The position numbers and the translations under genes were made by a program. Shown here piece by piece: positions 18,357 through 26,472 of a DNA stretch of 64,000 nucleotides. Where the stretch lies: contig NZ_CP004388.1 in assembly GCF_000300235.2 (NCBI RefSeq), positions 415,501 to 479,500 on the forward strand. Reading direction: 5' to 3'. The DNA comes from Thalassospira xiamenensis M-5 = DSM 17429 (GTDB taxonomy: Bacteria > Pseudomonadota > Alphaproteobacteria > Rhodospirillales > Thalassospiraceae). Position 1 is the stretch's first letter. Every line of letters begins with the position of its first letter. The notes under the pieces were generated by a model. That model had not been told where the DNA came from. It saw only the letters and a program-made list of their open reading frames with translations, and did no database searches.

Positions 18357-18980
18357 GTGAGCAAGCAAAAAGATATGACCGATACGCCGACACATAGCAC
18401 GCCAGATCAGCGTGCCGATATGGTTGCTGCAAAAAATGCGGTCAAAAAGAAACAAAAGATTACCCCGATGGGCAGTTCGGAGCGCCGCATGGGCCTGCGC
18501 AATATTGCCGCCATGGTTGGCAATCTGACACGTCCGCTGGTCCGCAAACGCGGTTTCTTTCAGGCCGAAATCATTTTGCACTGGTCCGAAATTGTCGGTC
18601 GCGATCTTGAACAATTCACCATGCCGGTCAAATACAATCCGCCTCGCGGCGAAAATGCCGGGGGCGGAACCCTTGTGATCCGGGTGATGGGACCGGTGGC
18701 GATTGAATTACAGCACCGCATGCCGCAGATCATCGACCGGGTGAATACCTATTTCGGATATCGCGCGGTTGAACGCATCAAGATGATGCAGGGCGATATT
18801 TCCCGCCCGGAGCGCACCGTCAAACGGCCGGAAAATGTGCCCGAAGGTCCGATCCGCGAAACCAGCGAGATCGATATCGCCAAAATCGAAGACCCGCATC
18901 TGCGCGAAGTGCTGACCCGGCTTGGACGCCGCATTTCGGGGGACGTTCACGCGCGGGGGCAACCGGGACAGAAGAAATAG
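18357..18980 (+). CDS. dciA: DciA-like replicative helicase loader (DUF721)
   Basis: A 207-residue protein whose central part (about 45-135) is a DUF721/DciA domain: RNIAAMVGNLTRPLVRKRG, HWSEIVGRDLEQFTMP and GGTLVIRVMGPVAIELQHR. DciA loads or assists the DnaB helicase in bacteria lacking DnaC. The N-terminal Lys-rich part and the C-terminal tail are likely flexible. The annotated start is GTG at 18357; ATG at 18375 is possible, and neither has a strong ribosome site. The order mutY / dciA / dsbA / smc is common in alphaproteobacteria and supports the call. Confidence 0.8.
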   Translation: MSKQKDMTDTPTHSTPDQRADMVAAKNAVKKKQKITPMGSSERRMGLRNIAAMVGNLTRPLVRKRGFFQAEIILHWSEIVGRDLEQFTMPVKYNPPRGENAGGGTLVIRVMGPVAIELQHRMPQIIDRVNTYFGYRAVERIKMMQGDISRPERTVKRPENVPEGPIRETSEIDIAKIEDPHLREVLTRLGRRISGDVHARGQPGQKK

Positions 18981-19061
18981 CCGGTGAAATTGCGTTTAAA
19001 ATCACGTGTAAGTCATTTGCCAATCGGTGGCCCAAAGCCTTATTCCGATGCGGGCCGGATC

Positions 19062-19161
19062 GAATCATTTTCCCATAATGTTTGATCACGGAGTTGCCGC
19101 ATTTCCAAACGATGTTGGCGACTCGTTGGCTCATTAGCGCTTTTGGGGGGCGTGTTGACTC
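19062..19161. promoter_or_regulatory. Three GANTC sites upstream of dsbA-smc
   Basis: GAATC (19062-19066), GACTC (19120-19124) and GACTC (19157-19161) lie in the 233-base gap between dciA and the dsbA-like gene. Chance expectation for this 100-base stretch is below one, so methylation-responsive transcription is possible. Confidence 0.4.
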
Positions 19162-19213
19162 CCGCGCTGCAACAGGCTTGTAATCACAAAATATTGTTTT
19201 AACGGAGGTTTCC

Positions 19214-19810
19214 TTGCTGAAGGCAGTTAAGTTTTTTGCGGTCGCATGTGCATTTGCGATTGGTGTTGTCGGGGCGCAGCAGGCCGAGGCTGTAGAATAT
19301 AAGGAACATGTGCTTGGCAATCCGGATGCGCCGGTGACGATCATCGAATATGCGTCGCTGACCTGCCCGCATTGCGCCACATTCCATAATGAAACCCTGC
19401 CGGAGATCAAGAAATCGTTGATCGATACCGGAAAGGCCAAGCTGATCTTCCGCGATTATCCGCTTGATGGCGTTGCGGTTCGCGCGGCGGCTGTTGCGCA
19501 GTGTGCCGGTGATGACCGTTATTTTGGTGTTTTGGGCATGCTGTTCAAATCGCAGATGACCTGGGCACGGGCCGCAGACCCGATTGACGGGATTAAACAG
19601 GTGGTTCGTTTTGCCGGTATGGATGGCGATGCGGTTGATGCCTGCATGGCGGACGAGGCCCTGATCGACGGGATCGTTGCATCGCGCATGCGCGGCGAAC
19701 AGGAATTCAAGGTCAATTCAACGCCGAGCTTCGTGATTGATGGTGAAACCTTTGCCGGTTCGCGCGATCTGAAGTTCTTTGAAGACAAAGTCGAAGATCT
19801 GACCAACTGA
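19214..19810 (+). CDS. DsbA family thiol:disulfide protein
   Basis: An exported thioredoxin-fold protein. Residues 1-26 are a signal peptide (hydrophobic AVACAFAIGVVGA, cleaved after AEA). The active site CPHC is at 51-54 and a cis-proline follows in NSTPSF near residue 173. The helical insert between them fits the DsbA/DsbG group that oxidises or isomerises periplasmic cysteines. Its redox partner is not in the window. The start is TTG with a strong GGAGG. It lies 72 bases before smc, a conserved alphaproteobacterial neighbour. Three GANTC sites lie upstream. Confidence 0.88.
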   Translation: MLKAVKFFAVACAFAIGVVGAQQAEAVEYKEHVLGNPDAPVTIIEYASLTCPHCATFHNETLPEIKKSLIDTGKAKLIFRDYPLDGVAVRAAAVAQCAGDDRYFGVLGMLFKSQMTWARAADPIDGIKQVVRFAGMDGDAVDACMADEALIDGIVASRMRGEQEFKVNSTPSFVIDGETFAGSRDLKFFEDKVEDLTN

Positions 19811-19822
19811 TAAATATGATCC

Positions 19823-19852
19823 TGCCGGATGCTGCAGATGCGACATCCGGCA
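19823..19852. repeat. Intergenic hairpin between dsbA and smc
   Basis: TGCCGGATG (19823-19831) pairs perfectly with CATCCGGCA (19844-19852) across a 12-base loop. No T-run follows, so it is more likely an mRNA-stabilising or partial stop structure than a full terminator. Confidence 0.55.
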
Positions 19853-19882
19853 ATCAGGGGAAGGGACGGATCGGGGGCATGA

Positions 19883-22800
19883 TTGGTCCAGTTTAAATCG
19901 CTACGGCTGACGGGGTTCAAATCCTTCGTCGATTCAACCGAATTGCTGGTTGAAGACGGGTTGACAGGTGTTGTCGGCCCGAATGGCTGTGGCAAATCCA
20001 ATCTTGTCGAAGCCCTGCGCTGGGTCATGGGTGAAACCTCTGCCAAGCAGATGCGCGGCTCGGACATGTCCGACGTTATTTTTGGCGGGACATCGTCGCG
20101 TCCTGCGCGGAACGTGGCCGAAGTTACCGTCGTTCTGGATAATGCCGAACGCAAAGCACCGGCGATGTTCAACGATCACGAAACGCTTGAGGTCGTGCGA
20201 CGTATCGAACGCAGCGGCGGGTCGAATTATCGGGTCAATGGCAAGGATGTCCGTGCGCGTGACGTCCAATTGCTGTTTGCCGATGCCGCGACCGGGGCAC
20301 GGTCAAACGCGATGGTGTCACAGGGCAAGATCGGTGCGCTGATCGGAGCGAAGCCAAGTCAGCGCAGACTGGTTCTGGAGGAAGCCGCCGGTATTACCGG
20401 CCTGCATTCACGCCGTCACGAGGCCGAGCTTCGACTTAAAAATGCCGAACAGAATATGGAACGCCTTGAAGACGTTCTGGTCACACTCGATAGCCAGATC
20501 GCGTCTCTGCAAAAGCAGGCGCGACAGGCCGAACGGTATCGCAAACTTTCCGAAAGCATCCGCCAGACGGAGGCTCTGCTATTCCACATCCGCTGGACCG
20601 ATGCCGAAAAACGGCAAGCAGATGCCCGTGAATTGCTGGTGCTGGGCGAAAGTGCCGTGCGTGACCTGACCGGTCAGGTGACCGAGGCAACGACCATTCA
20701 GGCCCATATTGCGGCAAGCCTTCCGGATCTTCGCAAAAAGGAAAGCGATGCGGCAGCGGCCTTGCAGCGCATGCTGATCGAGCGTGAGGGACTGGACAAG
20801 GACAAGTCACAGATCGAAACCCAAATGTCGCAGCTTCGTGCGCGCATCCAGCAGATTGATGCCGACCTTGCGCGTGAAGCAGAACTGGCAAGCGACGCCG
20901 AAGGGGCGTTGAACAAGCTTAAGGCAGAACGCGAAGAGCTGGGTGAAGCCCAGGACGGCGAGGATGACGAGCTTGACGAGGCAAAGGAACGCGCCGTCGC
21001 GCAGGCCGCAAGGGTTGAAACGCTGGAAGGGCAGGTTGACGAACTGACCAACCGGGCAGCCGCCGAAGAAGCCCGGCTTAAAAGCGTTCAGCAGCGGTTA
21101 AGCGAACTTTCCGCCCGCCGGTCACGTTTGACCGAACGCTATGACGAGGCCGTTGCCCGCCTTGATGATATCCGGGTTGAAGCCGATTTTACCGACGCCC
21201 TTGAAGAGGCCGGTCTGGTGCTTGAGGAATGCGAAGAACTTTGCGAGCAGCGTAAGCTTGCCATCGAAGATGCCGAAATGCGTCTTGCCGAATTGCGCGA
21301 CCGTGAAGACAGCCTGAAAACAGCGGAAACCGAATCGCGCGATGCCCTTCGTGATGTCGAAAGCCGCAAGGCGCGGCTTGTCGCCGAGATCGAGGCGCTT
21401 GAAAGTCTGGTCAAGGGCAATGCAGATCAGCAGTTCCCGGCGGTGATCGAAAAGCTTTCGGTGACCAGCGGCCTTGAAATGGCGATGGCGGCGGCACTTG
21501 GCGAGGACCTTGACGCGCCCGATGCCGAAGATGCCCCGATGCACTGGTCGGCGGTTGACCCTGACGCAGATGACCCTGCCCTGCCCGAAGGGGTCCAGGC
21601 ACTGGCGAAATTTGTTGACGGTCCGGCATTGCTGAACCGACGCCTTTGGCAGATCGGGGTTGTTGATGACGAGGCAACAGGTAACTGGCTGGCCAAGACG
21701 TTGAAAACCGGGCAGCGGTTGGTGTCGCGTGAAGGTGCACTTTGGCGTTGGGACGGCTATCGGATCAAGGTTGGCGCGGAGCTTCCGGCAGCCGCACGTT
21801 TGCGACAGCGTAATCGACTTGAAGAATTACGCCTTGAGCTTGAAGAGATCGACGACGCGGTCGAGCTTGCAGCGGAAAAGGCCGATACAGCGCGGGAAAA
21901 TGTTGAACGTCTTGAAGAAGATGTTGAAGCCGCACGCAACGGCGAACAGGAAGCCCACCGTGCCCTTCGCGAGGCAGAGGGATCATTGGCCCGCGCGCGA
22001 GAAGAAATTGCCAATATCAAACGTGACGCCAGTGCCATTGAAGGACGCCTGCAAAACGCTGAAGAAGCCGAAAAGCGTGCCAAGCAGGACCTTGATGAAC
22101 TGATCGCCGAGCAGGAAGAACTGGCGGCAACGCCCGAGGAATCGAGCGAAGGCCTGATGGAAATCAAGGCTGAGCTGATTGAAAAACGTGCCGAGCTCTC
22201 GGATGCGCGCGCCGATCAGATGGAAGCGCGCAGCCAGCTTGAACGCATGCAGCGTGATGCATCGGGGCGTCGCAAGCGACTTGAATTTGTTGAAAGCGAA
22301 ATCGCATCCTGGAATGATCGCGCATCGGGGGCAGGCGAACGTGTGGCCCAGCTTCGTGAACGTCAGGAAGAAGCGCGCATGGAGATCGAGGAGCTTGAAC
22401 TTAAGCCCGACGAGATAGAAGAGCGCCGCGCGATCCTTTCCGACCGTATCGAGATTGCCGATCAGGCACGCAAGGACGCGGCGGATGAACTGGTGCGTGC
22501 CGAAAATGCGCAGCGCGAAGCCGATCAGAACCTTAAGGAAGCGGAACAGAAACTGGCCGAGGCCCGCGAAGGCCGGGTTCGGTGCGAAGCCCTTCTGGAG
22601 CAGGCAGAACAGCATCGTCGCGATTTGATCGAGCGCATTCGCGAACGGGTTAATGCCACGCCTGATCAGCTTTTAGAGCTGGCCGAAATCGATCAGACCA
22701 AGGAATTGCCATCCGAAGACGATATCGAGGCCCGTTTGCAGCGTCAGTCGCGCGAACGCGAAAACCTTGGTGCGGTTAACCTGAGGGCCGAGGTCGAACT

Positions 22801-23416
22801 GGCCGAGATGGAAGAACAGAAAGACACACTGGTTTCCGAACGCGATGACCTGATCGCCGCCATTGATAAATTACGCAATGGTATCAACCAGCTGAACCGC
22901 GAAGCACGCAACCGCCTGAAAGCGGCATTTGACGAAGTCGACAAACATTTCCAGCAGTTGTTTGTCCGCCTGTTTGGCGGTGGCGGGGCGCATCTGATGC
23001 TGACCGATGCGGACGATCCGCTGGAAGCCGGGCTTGAGATCATGGCATCCCCGCCGGGCAAGAAATTGCAGCACCTTTCATTACTGTCTGGTGGCGAGCA
23101 GGCATTGACCGCTGTTGCGCTTCTGTTTGCGGTGTTCCTGACCAACCCGGCACCGATTTGCGTGCTCGACGAAGTTGACGCACCACTTGATGACGCCAAC
23201 GTCGACCGGTTCTGTAAATTGCTTGAAGCCATTGGCCGCCATGCCAATACGCGTTTCCTTGTGATTACCCACCATCGCATGACCATGGCCCGCATGAACC
23301 GCCTGTTCGGGGTGACAATGGCGGAACGCGGTGTTTCCTCGCTGGTGTCGGTCGATTTGCGCCAGGCCGAGGTCTATTCCCAGAAAGAGCAAAAAGAGCT
23401 CGATTTTACCAACTGA
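19883..23416 (+). CDS. smc: Chromosome partition protein SMC
   Basis: A 1177-residue SMC ATPase that organises and segregates the chromosome with ScpA and ScpB. The N-terminal head has Walker A GPNGCGKS (32-39). Long coiled coils (about 170-500 and 650-990, rich in Glu, Ala, Arg and Leu) flank a hinge around 510-640. The C-terminal head has signature LSGGEQ (about 1067) and Walker B CVLDEVDAPLDD (about 1093). Start is TTG behind GGGGG; the nearby ATG at 19879 is in another frame. No scpA or scpB is in the window. The 489-base gap to atpI holds the features listed there. Confidence 0.96.
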   Translation: MVQFKSLRLTGFKSFVDSTELLVEDGLTGVVGPNGCGKSNLVEALRWVMGETSAKQMRGSDMSDVIFGGTSSRPARNVAEVTVVLDNAERKAPAMFNDHETLEVVRRIERSGGSNYRVNGKDVRARDVQLLFADAATGARSNAMVSQGKIGALIGAKPSQRRLVLEEAAGITGLHSRRHEAELRLKNAEQNMERLEDVLVTLDSQIASLQKQARQAERYRKLSESIRQTEALLFHIRWTDAEKRQADARELLVLGESAVRDLTGQVTEATTIQAHIAASLPDLRKKESDAAAALQRMLIEREGLDKDKSQIETQMSQLRARIQQIDADLAREAELASDAEGALNKLKAEREELGEAQDGEDDELDEAKERAVAQAARVETLEGQVDELTNRAAAEEARLKSVQQRLSELSARRSRLTERYDEAVARLDDIRVEADFTDALEEAGLVLEECEELCEQRKLAIEDAEMRLAELRDREDSLKTAETESRDALRDVESRKARLVAEIEALESLVKGNADQQFPAVIEKLSVTSGLEMAMAAALGEDLDAPDAEDAPMHWSAVDPDADDPALPEGVQALAKFVDGPALLNRRLWQIGVVDDEATGNWLAKTLKTGQRLVSREGALWRWDGYRIKVGAELPAAARLRQRNRLEELRLELEEIDDAVELAAEKADTARENVERLEEDVEAARNGEQEAHRALREAEGSLARAREEIANIKRDASAIEGRLQNAEEAEKRAKQDLDELIAEQEELAATPEESSEGLMEIKAELIEKRAELSDARADQMEARSQLERMQRDASGRRKRLEFVESEIASWNDRASGAGERVAQLRERQEEARMEIEELELKPDEIEERRAILSDRIEIADQARKDAADELVRAENAQREADQNLKEAEQKLAEAREGRVRCEALLEQAEQHRRDLIERIRERVNATPDQLLELAEIDQTKELPSEDDIEARLQRQSRERENLGAVNLRAEVELAEMEEQKDTLVSERDDLIAAIDKLRNGINQLNREARNRLKAAFDEVDKHFQQLFVRLFGGGGAHLMLTDADDPLEAGLEIMASPPGKKLQHLSLLSGGEQALTAVALLFAVFLTNPAPICVLDEVDAPLDDANVDRFCKLLEAIGRHANTRFLVITHHRMTMARMNRLFGVTMAERGVSSLVSVDLRQAEVYSQKEQKELDFTN

Positions 23417-23510
23417 TCATTTGCTTTAGCCCAGTTAAGGATTTTGCTTTGGTGCAATCCGTTTGCCTCTTATTAAAAGGGCCGGTTTCAGATGAATCGG
23501 TTTGATGTCA

Positions 23511-23566
23511 CGCGGTTTCTTGCCGTGGATATGAAGCTGTTAGCAGGAAGCCGATGCGAAACCGCG
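23511..23566. repeat. Nine-base inverted repeat in the smc-atpI gap
   Basis: CGCGGTTTC (23511-23519) and GAAACCGCG (23558-23566) enclose 38 bases. A second stem, AACCGC (23660-23665) with GCGGTT (23675-23680) followed by GTTT, lies downstream and may end smc transcription. The first could be a structured RNA; function unknown. Confidence 0.35.
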
Positions 23567-23728
23567 CGGCAAAAGGCGGAAATCAATAAAAAGCGATTGA
23601 ATTCACAATGGTTACTCAGAAGCCCAATTCAGTGGTTCAACGGGCCAGGAACCAAGGGAAACCGCCGGTTGCAAGCGGTTGTTTATGGAAAAGTCTGATA
23701 AGTGCGGCTGCGACTATCGCCTAACATC

Positions 23729-23750
23729 AAATGTGAATGATTACACATTT
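23729..23750. promoter_or_regulatory. CRP/FNR-family-like binding site upstream of atpI
   Basis: AAATGTG (23729-23735) and CACATTT (23744-23750) form a 22-base dyad. The inner pattern TGTGA-N6-ACACA differs from the CRP core TGTGA-N6-TCACA by one base. It sits about 73 bases before the atp -35 box and near an A/T-rich stretch with TATAAA at 23766. Confidence 0.5.
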
Positions 23751-23822
23751 CGACGGTAAAATTATTATAAAACAGATGTTTAATGTCAATTTTGTGCCCC
23801 CGGCAAGGTGGGGTTTTACGGC

Positions 23823-23851
23823 TTGACAGCCTATGGGGCGCTAAGTATGTT
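23823..23851 (+). promoter_or_regulatory. Sigma70 promoter of the atp (Fo) operon
   Basis: A perfect TTGACA (23823-23828) is followed after 17 bases by TATGTT (23846-23851), 54 bases before the atpI start codon. Confidence 0.7.
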
Positions 23852-23905
23852 GCCCGCGCATTTCCTTGCGACGTTTGCAAGGCTGCCACAGCGGGGTTCA
23901 CGACA

Positions 23906-24259
23906 ATGAGCGATGATAAAGATCGCGCTTCATTAGCAGAGCTTGAAAGCAAGTTGGTGGCCGTAGCAAGCAAGCGTGAAGAAACGCACAGCCCGAACCG
24001 GGCGACCGGCAAACCATCCCAAGGGATGGCATTAGGAATGAGAATTTCGGCGGAAATGATCGCTGCTGTTCTTGTTGGACTATTGATTGGCTGGGCGCTG
24101 GATCGGGTGCTTGGTACGACGCCCTGGCTGCTTGTTCTGTTTGTATTTCTCGGAGCAGGTGCTGGTGGTCTTAACGCTTATCGGGTGGCCAAAGGATTCG
24201 ACAGTGCAGTCGGACTTGGACGCGCGATGGGGGAGCGCAAGCAGGGGGACAAGGATTAG
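23906..24259 (+). CDS. atpI: ATP synthase protein I (AtpZ/AtpI family)
   Basis: A 117-residue membrane protein with a charged N terminus (about 1-45) and two hydrophobic helices, ISAEMIAAVLVGLLIGWALD and WLLVLFVFLGAGAGGLNAY. AtpI-type proteins assist assembly of the c-ring or magnesium supply and commonly head Fo operons. The frame is open for 41 codons upstream but the ATG at 23906 begins the conserved part and follows the promoter at 23823. It is first in the Fo operon, 33 bases before atpB. Confidence 0.85.
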   Translation: MSDDKDRASLAELESKLVAVASKREETHSPNRATGKPSQGMALGMRISAEMIAAVLVGLLIGWALDRVLGTTPWLLVLFVFLGAGAGGLNAYRVAKGFDSAVGLGRAMGERKQGDKD

Positions 24260-24292
24260 CCTTGGCCCTCAAAAGATTGAGCGAGGATTACG

Positions 24293-25015
24293 GTGGCTGG
24301 ACCGCTAGAGCAGTTTGAAATCAAGCCCTTGGCCGAGCTTTCGGTTGCCGGCATTGATGTTTCCTTCACCAACTCCGCACTTTGGATGGTGATCGCAGCC
24401 GTTCTCGTAACGGGCTTCATGACGCTCAGCATGCGTCGTGGGGCATTGGTACCTGGCCGTTGGCAGGGTGCCGCCGAGGTGATGTATGAATTCGTCGCCA
24501 ATATGTTGAAAGATAATGTGGGGACCGCGGGGCGCAAGTATTTCCCGTTCGTTTTCACCCTGTTTATGTTTGTTCTGTTCGGGAACCTGCTTGGCATGAT
24601 CCCGCACAGCTTTACTTTTACGAGCCATATCGCTGTGACTTTTGCGATGGCTCTGGTGATCTTTATCGGTGTGACCATTATCGGCTTCGTTCGCCACGGT
24701 ACGCATTACTTCCGGATGTTCTTCCCGGCAGGTGCGCCGATTGCAACGGCCTTCATTCTGATCCCGATTGAAATCATCTCCTATTTCTCTCGTCCGTTCA
24801 GCCTGGCGATCCGACTGTTTGCGAACATGACCGTCGGACACATCATGCTGAAAGTGATTGGCGGGTTCGTCGGCCTGATCGGCATCTTCGGCGTCCTTCC
24901 GTTTGCTCTTCTGACGGGGATTACGGTTCTGGAGTTCGGCATTGCTGCGCTTCAGGCTTATGTCTACACCATTCTCACCTGCATCTATCTCCATGATGCA
25001 ATCCACATGCACTAA
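24293..25015 (+). CDS. atpB: ATP synthase subunit a
   Basis: A 240-residue integral membrane subunit forming the proton half-channels of Fo. The essential arginine lies in the helix SLAIRLFANMTVGH. ALQAYVYTILTCIYLHDA near the C terminus is the second conserved proton-path helix. Start is GTG behind GAGGAT. It lies in the operon atpI-B-E-F'-F. The F1 genes are elsewhere, as usual in alphaproteobacteria. Confidence 0.96.
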   Translation: MAGPLEQFEIKPLAELSVAGIDVSFTNSALWMVIAAVLVTGFMTLSMRRGALVPGRWQGAAEVMYEFVANMLKDNVGTAGRKYFPFVFTLFMFVLFGNLLGMIPHSFTFTSHIAVTFAMALVIFIGVTIIGFVRHGTHYFRMFFPAGAPIATAFILIPIEIISYFSRPFSLAIRLFANMTVGHIMLKVIGGFVGLIGIFGVLPFALLTGITVLEFGIAALQAYVYTILTCIYLHDAIHMH

Positions 25016-25075
25016 TGCTAGTGGACCGGTGTGATCTCTTCTGATTGCCTTTAAGAAATTCGAAAGGGTGAAGTT

Positions 25076-25300
25076 ATGGAACTCGATGCTGCTAAGATGA
25101 TCGGTGCTGGCCTGGCTGCTATTGGCATGATTGGTGCCGGTATCGGGGTTGGTAACATCTGGTCGAGCCTGATTGCGACTGTTGGCCGTAACCCGGCTGC
25201 AAAAGGCGACGTTGAACTGTATGGCTGGATCGGCTTTGCCGTTACCGAAGCTATTGCACTGTTCGCACTCGTCGTTGCGCTGATCGTTCTGTTCGGCTAA
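25076..25300 (+). CDS. atpE: ATP synthase subunit c
   Basis: A 74-residue hairpin of two membrane helices that forms the rotating ring of Fo. The first helix is glycine-rich (GAGLAAIGMIGAGIGVG), the polar loop has RNPAAKGD, and the proton-carrying carboxylate is Glu58 in GFAVTEAIALF. Glutamate with no sodium-ligand signature points to proton coupling. AAAGGGTG precedes the ATG. The gap to atpF' is 74 bases, with a short palindromic stretch. Confidence 0.96.
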   Translation: MELDAAKMIGAGLAAIGMIGAGIGVGNIWSSLIATVGRNPAAKGDVELYGWIGFAVTEAIALFALVVALIVLFG

Positions 25301-25374
25301 TCGGCGCCTTTTGCGCGAATACTCGGCCCGGCGAGGATACCCCTCGCCGGTGTCGTTGAATTCGGGAGTAGGCT

Positions 25375-25860
25375 ATGCCGCAGTTTGATATTGCGACGTT
25401 CTCGGAACAGATTTTCTGGCTGTTCGTTATTTTTGGCATCCTGTATTTCCTGATGTCGAAAATCGCGTTGCCGAAGGTTGGCGAAGTTCTGGAACGCCGT
25501 CACAAGACCATTGAAGACAATCTTGGCAAGGCCCGGGCGTTGAAAGACGAAACCGATGCCGCCATCGCGAAGTACGAGGCTGCCTTGGCAGAAGCTCGTG
25601 ATGCCGCACAGGCAGATATTCGCGAAGCAACGGAGAAAGCAGCTGCAGAGCAAGCTGCGAAAACCGAAGCGCTGGTCAAGAAACTGTCGAAAAAGACCGC
25701 TGATGCCGAAAAGGCAATTGCCGGTGCGAAAGACGACGCAATGAAAGGTGTGGCCGAAGCCGCATCCGAAATCGCCCGTGAAGCAACCGACAAGCTTATC
25801 GGTGTCAAGGTTCAGGCCAAAACTGCCGACAAGGCCGTTTCGGCGATTGTAGGAGAGTAA
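25375..25860 (+). CDS. atpF': ATP synthase subunit b'
   Basis: A 161-residue peripheral stalk subunit. A single N-terminal membrane helix (IFWLFVIFGILYFLMSKIALP) is followed by a long Ala/Glu/Lys-rich coiled coil. It is the b' type (MPQFD start, preceding b), found in photosynthetic and alphaproteobacterial Fo operons, where b' and b pair as one stalk. It is only four bases from atpF, so they are co-translated. Confidence 0.92.
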   Translation: MPQFDIATFSEQIFWLFVIFGILYFLMSKIALPKVGEVLERRHKTIEDNLGKARALKDETDAAIAKYEAALAEARDAAQADIREATEKAAAEQAAKTEALVKKLSKKTADAEKAIAGAKDDAMKGVAEAASEIAREATDKLIGVKVQAKTADKAVSAIVGE

Positions 25861-25864
25861 GAAG

Positions 25865-26371
25865 ATGGCAACCCCGCACGAGGTTACGTTCCTTACCGAT
25901 CCTTACACCTGGACCACGCTTTCTTTCTTGCTGGTTGCCGGTTTCGGCGGCTTCAAGGCTGTTAAGGGTATTTCCGGTGCACTCGACAAGCGTGCGCAGA
26001 AAATCTCGGAAGAGCTGGATGAAGCACAGCGCCTGCGTGAAGAAGCTCAGGAGCTTCTGGCCAAATATCAGGCCAAACAGCGCGAAGCATTGAAGGAAGC
26101 GGATGAAATCCGCGCCCATGCCAAGGTGGAAGCCGACCGCATGCTGGAGAATGCCCAGGCTGAACTGAAAGCGTCGCTCAAGCGTCGTGAACAGCAGGCC
26201 ATGGACCGTATTGCCAATCTCGAAACCCAGGCCATTGCCGAAGTTCGTGCCCGTGTGGCCGAAATCGCGGCACAGGCCACATTTGCACTGGTTTCCGAAA
26301 AGGTTACTGCTGCAAAGGCAGACGAGCTTGTCGATAGCGCAATTGCGGAAATCAAAGGTCGCCTGAATTAA
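25865..26371 (+). CDS. atpF: ATP synthase subunit b
   Basis: A 168-residue peripheral stalk subunit with an N-terminal hydrophobic helix (TTLSFLLVAGFGGFKAV) and a long amphipathic coiled coil that contacts F1 delta. It partners with b' encoded directly upstream. It is the last gene of the operon; a strong terminator follows the stop within 25 bases. Confidence 0.94.
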   Translation: MATPHEVTFLTDPYTWTTLSFLLVAGFGGFKAVKGISGALDKRAQKISEELDEAQRLREEAQELLAKYQAKQREALKEADEIRAHAKVEADRMLENAQAELKASLKRREQQAMDRIANLETQAIAEVRARVAEIAAQATFALVSEKVTAAKADELVDSAIAEIKGRLN

Positions 26372-26393
26372 TAGTTTCCGGTTTTCGGAATGC

Positions 26394-26430
26394 AAAACCC
26401 CCGCAGAACTTCTGCGGGGGTTTTTGTTTG
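26394..26430 (+). terminator. Terminator of the atp Fo operon
   Basis: An 11-base stem (26397-26407 with 26411-26421, core CCCCCGCAGA) with a three-base loop runs into TTTTT. A-run before the stem makes it potentially bidirectional for the convergent reductase gene. Confidence 0.92.
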
Positions 26431-26472
26431 GGCGTGGTGTTGTCAGCCAACAAATCGGGCAGGGCGTGTTAT

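Noticed and set aside
23492..23698. 68-codon plus-strand frame between smc and atpI
   Set aside because: No ribosome site, odd composition, and it runs through inverted repeats of the gap. Treated as non-coding.
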